Assembly (NCBI RefSeq): GCF_042646605.1
Contig: NZ_JBHRUG010000031.1
Location: 479,241 to 543,240, forward strand
Direction of reading: 5' to 3'
DNA: 64,000 bases
DNA from: Litchfieldella rifensis
Lineage (GTDB): Bacteria > Pseudomonadota > Gammaproteobacteria > Pseudomonadales > Halomonadaceae
The translations under genes and the position numbers were made by a program. The notes below the pieces were generated by a model. It saw nothing but the letters and a program-made list of their open reading frames with translations. It was not told the DNA's origin and made no database searches. Positions within the stretch are counted from its first letter, which is position 1, and each line of letters begins with the position of its first letter. Below are positions 53,990-61,589 of the stretch, in pieces.

Positions 53990-54374
53990 AGAAACCGCTC
54001 CTCCAAGTAAAAATTCGATACAGGAGAGAGCCACTAAGCCATTTGAGCCGGTGTGGCATCAGAATGCTGCAGATTTCATTAACGGTTCTGCCAGCGATCC
54101 GCGCACAACCGATGTAGGGATAAAAAAGGTAGAGACAAAAAAAGGAGCCATCACGACGCTCGGCATTATCAATCTCTGCCTCACGGCGCTCGGCTCCTGC
54201 TGCCATCGTCAACTCAGTAGTCAACAACTCGATATTCACCAAGTGGTCGATACCCCAGGCGTCAGTGTCATCGTCGATGTACCCACCAGGCGCCGCATAT
54301 CCAGATATGGTACCTGCCAATGGCACTACGAGTAACCGCCTCTCCAAGGGAGACCAGGTTTCATCAACAGTCAT
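53982..54374 (-). pseudogene. decayed wza remnant at the head of block 2
   Basis: The 130-residue frame from the ATG at 54374 lines up with the first copy of Wza. VPLAGTISGYAAPGG corresponds to the lipobox LAGTLSGCAMAPGG with the cysteine changed to tyrosine. DHLVNIELLTTEL matches DIEPITPEL, then about 55 residues including the start of the export domain are missing, and MAAGAERREAEIDN and LFYPYIGCARIAGRTVNEI resume the match to AGAERSAAESGN and IFYPYIGRVQVAGRTVDDI. After about residue 113 the match stops and the rest of Wza (about 230 residues) is absent. It cannot form the export pore. It may persist as a leader coupled to wzc. Confidence 0.85.
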
Positions 54375-54383
54375 TCTTTTCCC

Positions 54384-54395
54384 CACGCTACCGCC
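54384..54395 (-). promoter_or_regulatory. ops element (RfaH recruitment) of block 2
   Basis: GGCGGTAGCGTG on the minus strand, identical to the first ops core at 15512-15523 and embedded in the same context (GGGGCGGTAGCGTGGGGAA). It lies 9 bp before the ATG of the wza remnant. Its exact conservation beside a decayed gene suggests continuing selection for RfaH-type control of the 38-kb operon downstream. Confidence 0.85.
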
Positions 54396-54790
54396 CCGGG
54401 GTTGTTACTTGGCTATCCCCAAGGCCATGTAAGTATCTTATTGTGTAATTCGAGTGCCAATATTCGTTATTTAGGTATCATTGATTACAAGAAGACACCC
54501 CTCGATACACAAGTTTACATGTCATTGGAATTTTTACATGCTGATTTTTTTATTCCTGCCTCAATGAGGAACACTAATAACTAGTGATAAGTCAGACTGA
54601 GAACAGGCTTCGGAATTAGTATTATGAAAATGGCCTTGACCTCGGCATTTTTTAATGCTAGCGCATAGCCTTCATGGGCCGTCATCTAGAGGCTTGCGGG
54701 GCAAAAAATAGCGGAAATATCAAAGGGAGGAGTCACACAGCCAGGCTTGGAGATCGCAGCACGGCTTGCCATCAGAGGAGGAGCACATTC
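54396..54790. other. 395-bp region between block 2 and the right-flank genes
   Basis: It carries the duplicated leader, and its right end (about 54720-54790) leads into the plus-strand membrane protein gene. No other gene is supported. A short plus-strand extension of that gene's frame to 54674 lacks a ribosome site. Confidence 0.6.
54507..54640 (-). promoter_or_regulatory. conserved leader of block 2, homologous to block 1 leader
   Basis: Plus-strand blocks ACACAAG, TTTACAT, CATGCTGATTTTTTTAT, the ACTAAT region and AGTATTATGAAAAT match 15641-15770 in order. The rest has diverged. The distance to the ops element is similar in both copies. This is likely the promoter region of block 2. No -35/-10 pair can be placed with confidence. 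Confidence 0.55.
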
Positions 54791-55315
54791 ATGGTTCGAG
54801 CCAATAGGCTGCCGACAACAAGCGCAATATCCCGTACCATCGGCATGACGCCATCAAGAGGGTTTTCAATGCGTGTAGCCCGCACTTCAGCAGATGCCAT
54901 CGCCATGCTCGAAGGCTTGATGTGGTTGTTACTGTCCTGGTCGGTGTCGTTCTCGATCCATCAAGGTACCACCATGCCCACCATGGGCGCCTTGAGCCTG
55001 GTCGGCACCATCATCCTGGTTACCTGGGGTCATCGCCCCATGCGCCTGATACTGGGCCGCTTCCGGATTCGCCGCCGGCGTACGGAAATGTGGATGCACG
55101 TTCTCGCTTTGCCACTGCTGCTGGCACTATTGCTGGCGGTATTGATCGAGGCGTTGGTGTCGCCACTGAACGGCGCACAGAAGATGCTGCTGTTCAACGT
55201 GCTGGCCAGCGCCGGTTGGATGGTGTTCGCCATTACCCTGCTCATCAAGGGCGCCATGTTCACGGTCAGCAGCAAGAACAAGAAGAAGAAACCGAATCGC
55301 AGGACACAGGATTGA
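54791..55315 (+). CDS. small polytopic membrane protein of unknown function
   Basis: 174 residues from the ATG at 54791, which has GAGGAGGAG 8 bases upstream. The N-terminal 40 residues are polar and basic. Membrane segments are ALSLVGTIILVTWG, VLALPLLLALLLAVLIEALV and LASAGWMVFAITLLIKGAMF, and a basic loop (RFRIRRRRTEMWM) lies between them. The C-terminus is a lysine run (KNKKKKPNRR). No family was recognised. It is convergent with the MotB-like gene, 33 bp apart, and is the first gene on the plus strand to the right of the polysaccharide locus. Confidence 0.72.
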   Translation: MVRANRLPTTSAISRTIGMTPSRGFSMRVARTSADAIAMLEGLMWLLLSWSVSFSIHQGTTMPTMGALSLVGTIILVTWGHRPMRLILGRFRIRRRRTEMWMHVLALPLLLALLLAVLIEALVSPLNGAQKMLLFNVLASAGWMVFAITLLIKGAMFTVSSKNKKKKPNRRTQD

Positions 55316-55348
55316 GATGAAAAGCCGTCGAGCGATTTTCAGCCTGTC

Positions 55349-56314
55349 CTAATCCAGGTGTACGATCACCTCGACCCGCCGATTCCTTCCCCGCCCTTCC
55401 GCGGTATCGTTGCTGGCAATGGGACGCGTGTCACCCAAGCCCACCGCCCTCAAGCGCGAGCCATCGATACCGGCCGCCTGCAAGTGCCGCAATACGGCAA
55501 TAGCGCGGGCACTCGACAGCTCCCAGTTGGAAGGGAAACGTTCGGTGTTGATCGATTGGCTGTCGGAATGTCCTTCCACCGACACCTCGCCCTCGTAGCG
55601 CTGGATGATAGCCAGCAGGCTGTCGATCACGTCACGGCCTGAGCCGATCAGTTCCGCGGCGGCCGATTCGAACAACAGGTGATCCTCGACACGCAGGCTG
55701 ATGCCTTCGGCCACGTGCGAGACGGTTACGCCTTCCAGACTCGGCAGGCGCGGGGCTGCGGCCAGGCGCTGCTCGAGCGAGTCGGCCAAGGTCGACGCCA
55801 CTTCGATAGCCCGCGGATCGAGTTGCTGCATGCCCGACGGCTCGCTCGCCGTCACCACCACCACGAGGTTCTCCAGTGGCGTATCGAGCTTCAGGTCCAT
55901 TGGGGCAACCACCTCGGGTGTCTCGGTGACCGGAGCTTCCGGCTGACGACGTGCCTCGCCCAACGCCACGACCACCGCTTGCGGATCGATGTGACGGGCA
56001 TCGTTGACCGTCGGCGAGCTCGGCGTTGCGACAGGGGTGGTCAGGGCCGCTTCCGGCAATGGCACCCCCAAGCGCGCAGGCGATTGCTGCATCAAGGCCA
56101 GTGCCGGCGCTGCCTCCACCGGCTCGCTCATGTCGCTGCTCCCTCCGACCCGGCTGGAAAGCGACAGCAGCAACACGAAGGTGGCCACCAGCAGGGTCAT
56201 GACATCGATATAGCTGACCATCCACACCGTGCCGGTCTCTTCCTGCATCCCTGGGGTCAGGAGCTCCTCATGCTGAGCGCCGCTGCGGGCATCGAGGCGA
56301 TAATCGTCACGCAT
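55349..56314 (-). CDS. motB: MotB-type stator protein with OmpA domain
   Basis: 321 residues. One membrane segment near residue 35 (YIDVMTLLVATFVLLLSLSS) has the aspartate that MotB/PomB use for ion flow. A long proline-rich linker (about 60-170) follows, and the OmpA peptidoglycan-binding domain has GHSDSQSINTERFPSNWELS and GRGRNRRVEVIVHL. It partners the MotA-like gene, which it overlaps by 8 bp. No other flagellar genes are near, so it may be a second stator set or a MotAB-like pair with another function in the cell envelope. Confidence 0.88.
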   Translation of the reverse strand: MRDDYRLDARSGAQHEELLTPGMQEETGTVWMVSYIDVMTLLVATFVLLLSLSSRVGGSSDMSEPVEAAPALALMQQSPARLGVPLPEAALTTPVATPSSPTVNDARHIDPQAVVVALGEARRQPEAPVTETPEVVAPMDLKLDTPLENLVVVVTASEPSGMQQLDPRAIEVASTLADSLEQRLAAAPRLPSLEGVTVSHVAEGISLRVEDHLLFESAAAELIGSGRDVIDSLLAIIQRYEGEVSVEGHSDSQSINTERFPSNWELSSARAIAVLRHLQAAGIDGSRLRAVGLGDTRPIASNDTAEGRGRNRRVEVIVHLD

Positions 56315-57164
56315 CGGCGGTTCCCGATCTCACCCGCCGGTTCAGCTTGGTGCGCCAGCTTGCTGGCGCGGGCGCTGCGCCATCTGCCATGGCTACGTCA
56401 CGGATTTCGTCGTGGTGATTGGCCATGAACGACTTCAGGGTCTCCTCGATGAACGATGGCAAGCGCCGTCGCGACATCAACGACACCCCCTCCATCACCA
56501 TGTTCATGGCGATCAGGCGTTCCTCGGTTCGCCGCTCCAGCTTTACGGCGATCGGCTTGAACACCAGGTTGGCCAGCACGATGCCATAGAATGTCGTCAG
56601 CAGCGCCACCGCCATGCGCTCGCCGATGATGCCGACCTCCGAGCTAGCCATCACTTCCAGCATATTCACCAACCCCACCAGGGTACCGATCATGCCGAAC
56701 GCCGGCGCATACAGCGCCATGGTGCGGAAGATCTGTGCCTCGGCGCGCTCACGGGCTTTCATGCGGGCGATGCGCCAGCGCAACAGATCGAGGATTTCCT
56801 CCTCGCGGGTATTGTCGATCACCAATTGGATGCCGGTGCGCAGGAAGGGGTTGCGGGTGCGCGTCAAGGCAGTCTCCACGGCCCGTACATTGCCCTTGAA
56901 CCACAACCGGGCCATGCTCACCAGTTCCTGGATATCGTCATGCACGTAACTGTTTTCACGACGAAACACCAGCCCCACCAGGCGTACCACCCGTACCACC
57001 TCCTGCAGCGGATAGCTGATGAAGGTCGCCGCCAGGGTGCCGGTCAGCACGATGGCGAGGCCAGGCAGGTTGATGAAACTGGCCGCCGACTCGGCGCTCA
57101 ACAACAACACACTGGCCAGCATCATGACGCTGGCGGCAATACCGATCAAAGTGGAAGGATTCAT
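56307..57164 (-). CDS. motA: MotA-type stator protein
   Basis: 285 residues from the ATG at 57164 (MNPSTLIGI); a frame start at 57179 has no ribosome site. Four membrane segments: TLIGIAASVMMLASVLLL, LPGLAIVLTGTLAATFISYP, and after a large cytoplasmic loop YAPAFGMIGTLVGLVNMLEV and VALLTTFYGIVLANLVFKPI. The last two are the MotA/TolQ/ExbB core. GMIGTLVGLV contains the proline-glycine region of this family. It forms an ion channel with the MotB-like protein at peptidoglycan. The 270 bp upstream hold REP elements. Confidence 0.88.
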   Translation of the reverse strand: MNPSTLIGIAASVMMLASVLLLSAESAASFINLPGLAIVLTGTLAATFISYPLQEVVRVVRLVGLVFRRENSYVHDDIQELVSMARLWFKGNVRAVETALTRTRNPFLRTGIQLVIDNTREEEILDLLRWRIARMKARERAEAQIFRTMALYAPAFGMIGTLVGLVNMLEVMASSEVGIIGERMAVALLTTFYGIVLANLVFKPIAVKLERRTEERLIAMNMVMEGVSLMSRRRLPSFIEETLKSFMANHHDEIRDVAMADGAAPAPASWRTKLNRRVRSGTADA

Positions 57165-57295
57165 GAATCGCGCCTGCATGAAGAAATGGCAATATCGGGA
57201 GTCTTCATGATAACGGCGGGCAAGCCGGTCAAAGCGGCGAAAAGGCGCCAGGAGTGGGCGTAACTTATGGGCGCCAAGTCTTCGTGGTGCCTTCC

Positions 57296-57331
57296 ATCGT
57301 CGGAACGCCGCCCGGGCTGAAGCCGCGATGG
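57296..57331. repeat. REP-like element, half unit
   Basis: ATCGTCGGAACGCCGCCCGGG followed by CTGAAGCCGCGATGG, closely matching part of the element at 61100-61155. It lies in the intergenic region upstream of the MotA-like gene. It is probably a target or product of the REP-associated transposase at 63216-63683. Confidence 0.6.
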
Positions 57332-57416
57332 CACATGGCCAGCAGGAATCACGGATACCTCCGCTCCTGCGAAACCCGCCTTATATGCAGTGGCGGATAT
57401 TGGCGCCGCGGCAAAG

Positions 57417-57454
57417 GTAGGAGTGGCTTTAGCCGCGATCCGGCCTACGGCCGG
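57417..57454. repeat. REP-like element with hairpin
   Basis: GTAGGAGTGGCTTTAGCCGCGATCCGGCC and then TACGGCCGG give two small hairpins (GGCTTTAGCC and CCGGCCTACGGCCGG). It ends directly at the stop of the M20 peptidase gene and may also act in its termination. The GTAGGAG head is shared by the elements near 61 kb and 63 kb. Confidence 0.7.
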
Positions 57455-57455
57455 C

Positions 57456-58715
57456 TTACTGGCTCCCCCAACGGCAGAGGAACAGCGCGTAGGCCTTCAG
57501 CACGTGGCGGATCGACTCGATATCGACGCACTCGTCCACGCCGTGGATGCGCTCCGCGACCGGGCCATAGCAAGTGCCGGCGACACCGGCGCCGACATGG
57601 AAGGCATGCAGGTCGGTGGTGCAGGTCGAGAGGTAGTGCTCGGGCTCTTCACCGGTAAGCGACCGGTGACACTGCGTCAACAGGCGCACGCCTCGGCTGT
57701 CGAGGTCGACCAGATGCCCCCGTGAGCGGAAACCGTGGAAATCGACCTGGGGCGGCTCGACCTGCCCTCCCAACTCGGCATGGGAATTCGCCACGCACTC
57801 GCGCATCTTCTCCATCGCCGTCTCCGGCGGCATGTCGAACGGAAAACCGATTCGCCCCTCGAGAATGGCATGGGCGGGCACGCTGGAGGCCCAGTTGCCG
57901 CCTTCGATACGCCCGATATTCAGGTTGAAGGGATGCTCCAGCGCATCGTAGGGCGGCGTTCGAGGTGACTCATTGAGTTCCGCTTCCAGTGCCTTGAGCC
58001 CGGGAATCAGCTGCTGGAGGTATTCGATCGCATTGCTCCCGGCCGTGGTATCCAGCACATGGGCCGGCTCGCCATAGACACGGACTCGAAAGCGCAGCAC
58101 GCCGATCTGTCCCGCATAAATCTGCGCCCCGAAGGGCTCCGGAATCAATACGAAGTCGCCGGCATGGCCGCGATTGACGCAGGCCAAAGCGCCATTACCC
58201 GTACACTCCTCTTCGATCACCGTCTGCAGGGTCAGCGGAAAATCGATGGATGGGCCCGCCTCTCGAACCGCATGAACGGCCATCACCGTCGCGGCGATTC
58301 CCGCCTTCATATCCCCGACCCCTCGGCCATATAGCCAACCATCCCGCTCCCACGGCTCCCAGGGAGGGCGTGTCCACATGTCGGTCGGCTCGGCAGGGAC
58401 GACATCGAGATGCCCGTTCAATACCAGATGCGGACGCCGGGCGTCGGGATTCAGACGAGAAACCAGATTGTAGCGGCCCTGATTGGACCACTCGACCGCG
58501 ACATGATGAGGGTTGCGAGACAGGTCCGGATCGTCCATCGGCACCTGCTCCACCGGAAGCCCCAGCCGCCGAAGCCAGGACGCCATGGTCTCCAGCGCGC
58601 CATGCTCGTTGCCGAGCACGCTGTATTGTCCGACCAGATCCCGCGTCATCTCCAGGGTCTTGTCGAACAAGCTATCGCACCGTTCGAGGACACGTTTTTC
58701 GCTATCGCTCAACAT
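57456..58715 (-). CDS. M20-family metallopeptidase (ArgE/DapE-type deacylase)
   Basis: 419 residues from the ATG at 58715, which has an AAGGAG box 8 bases upstream; a longer frame starts at 58739. HLVLNGHLDVVPAEPTDMW near residue 100 has the first metal histidine, LYGRGVGDMKAGIAATVMA the bridging aspartate, and LQTVIEEECTGNGALAC the catalytic glutamates. It hydrolyses an amide bond of an acylated amino acid or similar compound. The gene follows a GntR/FCD regulator and faces a GlcD-like oxidase across the operator, so the three may form a small catabolic unit. The substrate is unknown. Confidence 0.9.
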   Translation of the reverse strand: MLSDSEKRVLERCDSLFDKTLEMTRDLVGQYSVLGNEHGALETMASWLRRLGLPVEQVPMDDPDLSRNPHHVAVEWSNQGRYNLVSRLNPDARRPHLVLNGHLDVVPAEPTDMWTRPPWEPWERDGWLYGRGVGDMKAGIAATVMAVHAVREAGPSIDFPLTLQTVIEEECTGNGALACVNRGHAGDFVLIPEPFGAQIYAGQIGVLRFRVRVYGEPAHVLDTTAGSNAIEYLQQLIPGLKALEAELNESPRTPPYDALEHPFNLNIGRIEGGNWASSVPAHAILEGRIGFPFDMPPETAMEKMRECVANSHAELGGQVEPPQVDFHGFRSRGHLVDLDSRGVRLLTQCHRSLTGEEPEHYLSTCTTDLHAFHVGAGVAGTCYGPVAERIHGVDECVDIESIRHVLKAYALFLCRWGSQ

Positions 58716-58735
58716 CCGGATTCTCCTTGAAACAC

Positions 58736-59425
58736 TCACCTCTCCCCAGGCGACGGGCTCACTCCTTGAATCACATAGTCCCGGGCCACACCGATGTGAT
58801 AGTCGACGGCATCCCGGCAGCGGGCGGCATCACCGCTTTCCAGGGCCTCCACCAATGCCCAGTGGTTGGTGGCGATACTGCCGGGATCGGCGTGGGTGCG
58901 CTCGATCAACGCCATGCACAACCGCAGTTCATGGGACAAGTCATTGAAGGCCTTGAGTAGGCGACGATTGCCGGCCAACTCGAAAACCAAGCGATGAAAG
59001 CGCAGGTCCTCCTCGATCTTGCGCCCCTCGTCGCCCTCTTTTGCCACATCGCACATGACTTCCACCTGCCGGTACAGGATGTCATGCATCTCGGGCGTAA
59101 ACCGCGCCACCAGCAGTTGAAAGGCGTGGCGTTCGTAGCACAGCCGTAGATCGAATACATCCGCCAGATCGTCGCTGTCCAGTTCGCGCACGAAGAACCC
59201 CTTGCGCGGCCGCGACACCAGCAATCCCCGGCTCTCGAGCAAGCGGGCCGCCTCCCTGACCGGGGCGCGGCTGATGTCCAGGTTGCGCGACAACTGCACC
59301 TCGGAAAGCCGCTCCCCGGGCTGGAAGCGCCTGGCGATGATCGCTTCGGTCAGGAAATCGGCCACCTGGTCGACAAGGTTCATCTGTTTGAGACTCGGGA
59401 AGCCGTCGGCGTGCTTGGCATGCAT
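58736..59425 (-). CDS. GntR-family transcriptional regulator (FCD/FadR type)
   Basis: 229 residues from the ATG at 59425 (MHAKHADGF), which has an AGGA box; the frame extends to 59476. The N-terminal winged helix runs from about residue 13 to 80 (ARRFQPGERLSEVQLSRNLD, SRAPVREAARLLESRGLLVS). The FCD ligand domain follows (VFDLRLCYERHAFQLLVARF; LAGNRRLLKAFNDLSHELR). It overlaps the peptidase region and is divergent from the FAD oxidase gene. The palindrome at 59487-59509 is its likely operator. Confidence 0.92.
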   Translation of the reverse strand: MHAKHADGFPSLKQMNLVDQVADFLTEAIIARRFQPGERLSEVQLSRNLDISRAPVREAARLLESRGLLVSRPRKGFFVRELDSDDLADVFDLRLCYERHAFQLLVARFTPEMHDILYRQVEVMCDVAKEGDEGRKIEEDLRFHRLVFELAGNRRLLKAFNDLSHELRLCMALIERTHADPGSIATNHWALVEALESGDAARCRDAVDYHIGVARDYVIQGVSPSPGER

Positions 59426-59486
59426 GGTGGTTGTCCTGATCGTCGCGAAGCTCCTGATACCCACAGTATGGCGCAATCCTTTTTTC

Positions 59487-59509
59487 TGTCGACTATCGAC
59501 TGTCGACAG
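59487..59509. promoter_or_regulatory. candidate operator of the GntR regulator
   Basis: CTGTCGAC and GTCGACAG form perfect 8-bp arms around TATCGACT. The second arm belongs to the self-complementary CTGTCGACAG, which resembles FCD-type GntR operators. It sits in the 200-bp divergent region between the regulator and the FAD oxidase, so it can control both directions. Confidence 0.65.
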
Positions 59510-59630
59510 CTTGAAGGACCACTGCTATGTTCAAAACCATTGCCTTTCGACATCCCGGGCCCAGCGATCCAATAGATAAAACGCCGACGAAGCGGCCATG
59601 GCATAGATGTTTTTGAGTAAAGGAACATGC

Positions 59631-61013
59631 ATGCAAACGTTGTTGAACGACATCAAGCAGGTAGTCGGCCCCTCCGGGCTGCTCACCGGTGACGACGTCA
59701 CCCAACGCAGCGTCGACTGGCTCAGCGGTGAACGCTGCCGGGCCGGGGCCATCGTGCGCCCGGCCGATACCGAGCAGCTCGCCGCCATCATGACGCTCTG
59801 CCATGACGCCGCACAGCCGGTAGTGACCCATGGCGGCCTGACCGGCCTGGTCCATGGTGGCCGGGCCGCTCCCGACGAACTGGTCATTTCCCTGGAACGC
59901 ATGACCGCCATCGAAGATATCGACCACGTGGGAGCCACCATGACGGTACAGGCCGGCGTGCCGCTGCAGCGGGTCCAGGAAGCGGCCGCAGCCGCAGATC
60001 TGCAATTCCCGCTGGACCTGGGGGCCCGCGGCTCCTGCACCATCGGCGGCAATATCGCCACCAATGCCGGCGGCAACCGCGTGATTCGCTACGGCATGAT
60101 GCGCCAGCAAGTGCTCGGGCTGGAAGCCGTCCTCGCCGACGGCAGCGTCATCAGCTCGCTCAACCACATGCTCAAGAACAATGCCGGCTACGACCTCAAG
60201 CAACTGTTCATCGGCAGCGAGGGCACACTGGGCATCGTCACTCGCGCCGTCCTCAAACTGCAGCCGCGCATGACCAGCGAACAGACGGCACTGGTCGCCA
60301 CTCCCTCCTTCGCGGCCCTCACCCATCTGCTGGGCCTGATGCGGCAACGGCTCGGCGGCCAGCTCAGCGCCTTCGAGGTCATGTGGCAATCCCACTACCG
60401 CCTGCTGACCGTGGACAGCGGCCGACACTCGCCGCCACTGCCCGCCGAGCATCCCTACTACGTGATCGTCGAATCCCAGGGAACCGATGCGGAACAGGAC
60501 GCAAGCCGGTTCAATCAGGCATTGGAAGCCGCCTCCGAGCAGGGACTGATCAGCGACGCCGTGCTGGCCCAGTCGAGCGCCCAACGCCAGGCCATCTGGG
60601 CGATTCGCGAAGACGTCGACGGGCTGATCGAAAGCCTCTCGCCGCTGTTTACCTTCGATGTCAGCCTGCCGATACCCGACATGCAGGACTACGTCGACAC
60701 CCTGCAAGCCGGTCTCGCCGAAAGATGGCCGCATGGACGGATGGTGGTCTTCGGCCATCTGGGCGACGGCAACCTGCATATTTCCATCGGCATCGGCAGC
60801 AACGATACCGATATGCGCCAGGCGGTCGAACAACTGGTCTACGCGCCGCTGGCCCCGCTGGGCGGATCGGTCTCGGCCGAGCATGGCATCGGCCTGGAGA
60901 AGCGCGACTACCTCGGACTCTCCCGCACGCCCCAGGAAATCGCCCTGATGCGCACCCTCAAGCAGGCGCTCGACCCCAAGCACCTGCTCAACCGCCACAA
61001 GGTACTTGGTTAA
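59631..61013 (+). CDS. FAD-linked oxidase (GlcD/D-2-hydroxyacid dehydrogenase family)
   Basis: 460 residues from the ATG at 59631, with AAGGA 6 bases upstream. The FAD-binding PCMH domain covers about 1-215 (VTHGGLTGLVHGGRA, CTIGGNIATNAGGNRVIRYG, NAGYDLKQLFIGSEGTLGIV). The oxidase C-terminal domain contains VFGHLGDGNLHISIG and SAEHGIGLEKRDYLG, with the conserved histidines for substrate and metal. It oxidises a D-2-hydroxyacid such as D-lactate, glycolate or D-2-hydroxyglutarate. It is probably controlled by the divergent GntR protein. The 333 bp downstream hold REP elements and the hip operators. Confidence 0.92.
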   Translation: MQTLLNDIKQVVGPSGLLTGDDVTQRSVDWLSGERCRAGAIVRPADTEQLAAIMTLCHDAAQPVVTHGGLTGLVHGGRAAPDELVISLERMTAIEDIDHVGATMTVQAGVPLQRVQEAAAAADLQFPLDLGARGSCTIGGNIATNAGGNRVIRYGMMRQQVLGLEAVLADGSVISSLNHMLKNNAGYDLKQLFIGSEGTLGIVTRAVLKLQPRMTSEQTALVATPSFAALTHLLGLMRQRLGGQLSAFEVMWQSHYRLLTVDSGRHSPPLPAEHPYYVIVESQGTDAEQDASRFNQALEAASEQGLISDAVLAQSSAQRQAIWAIREDVDGLIESLSPLFTFDVSLPIPDMQDYVDTLQAGLAERWPHGRMVVFGHLGDGNLHISIGIGSNDTDMRQAVEQLVYAPLAPLGGSVSAEHGIGLEKRDYLGLSRTPQEIALMRTLKQALDPKHLLNRHKVLG

Positions 61014-61050
61014 GGAAACAAGCGCCCTGATAGAAGCCACTGCAGCAGTG

Positions 61051-61070
61051 GTAGGAGTGGCCATGGCCGC
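61051..61070. repeat. REP-like element
   Basis: GTAGGAGTGGCCATGGCCGC, with the GGCCATGGCC palindrome. It starts 37 bp after the oxidase stop and precedes the larger inverted element. Confidence 0.6.
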
Positions 61071-61099
61071 CTTCAGCGGATGTTGGCACTATCGCCCGA

Positions 61100-61155
61100 G
61101 TAGGAGTGGCTCAGCCCGGATCGTCGGAACGCCGCCCGGGCTGAGCCACTCCTAC
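61100..61155. repeat. REP pair: perfect 20-bp inverted repeat
   Basis: Arms GTAGGAGTGGCTCAGCCCGG and its exact reverse complement at 61136-61155 flank a 16-base loop that contains ATCGTCGGAACGCC. It is a BIME-like element and could also stop transcription from the oxidase gene before the hip operators. Half of it recurs near 57296. Confidence 0.8.
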
Positions 61156-61208
61156 GAAAATCTCCATCCATGCACATGGCGGTTATCGCCACCAAGGCAG
61201 AGGTGAGC

Positions 61209-61328
61209 AATTATCCCTATAGGGATAATTCTGCCAGCATAACTACCTCACACCCCAAACTATCCCGATCGGGAAATTTCTTGTATATCCTCCAACCCAT
61301 CATGCATTATTATCCCGATCAGGAAAAA
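61209..61328 (+). promoter_or_regulatory. hipBA operator region: three regularly spaced palindromes
   Basis: Box 1 (61209-61230) is a perfect 22-bp palindrome with TATCCCTATAGGGATA at its centre. Box 2 (61261-61274) reads TATCCCGATCGGGA and box 3 (61311-61324) TATCCCGATCAGGA. The TATCCC starts lie at 61212, 61261 and 61311, about 50 bp apart. HipB of E. coli binds TATCC-N8-GGATA; the spacer here is six or less. The last box is 22 bp before hipB. This is autoregulation by HipB. Confidence 0.75.
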
Positions 61329-61346
61329 AACTAGTCGGGAAGCGAT

Positions 61347-61589
61347 ATGACAGCACCCAACGCGGTCCCTATCCGCGATGCCGAGACGCTCGGCCAACTG
61401 ATTCGTCGCACGCGCAAGCACCAGGGGTTGAACCTGGAAACCCTGGCCGGCCTGTGTGGGCTGAGCATTCGCTTCCTGAGCGAACTGGAGAATGGCCGCG
61501 AATCCTGCGGCTTCGGGCGCATCATGATGGTGCTCGAGGCACTGGGTATCGACCTCGTCGCCTATCCCACCGAGGAGACCCCGTCGTGA
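61347..61589 (+). CDS. hipB: HipB-type XRE-family antitoxin
   Basis: 80 residues. A single helix-turn-helix domain, LGQLIRRTRKHQGLNLETLA followed by GLSIRFLSELENGRESCGFG, fills most of it, with a short C-terminal tail. It should bind the boxes upstream and neutralise HipA. Its TGA overlaps the GTG of hipA (GTGA), so the two are translated together. Confidence 0.9.
   Translation: MTAPNAVPIRDAETLGQLIRRTRKHQGLNLETLAGLCGLSIRFLSELENGRESCGFGRIMMVLEALGIDLVAYPTEETPS

Noticed and set aside
54674..54790. Plus-strand N-terminal extension of the small membrane protein
   Set aside because: The ATG at 54791 has a strong GAGGAGG site, while 54674 has none; the extension is polar without features.
59493..61064. 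523-codon minus-strand frame opposite the FAD oxidase
   Set aside because: It is the antisense of a clear GlcD-family gene and shows no independent family motif.
61454..61585. N-terminal extension of HipA to 61454
   Set aside because: It lies inside hipB in another frame; the GTG at 61586, coupled to the hipB stop, gives a normal HipA length.
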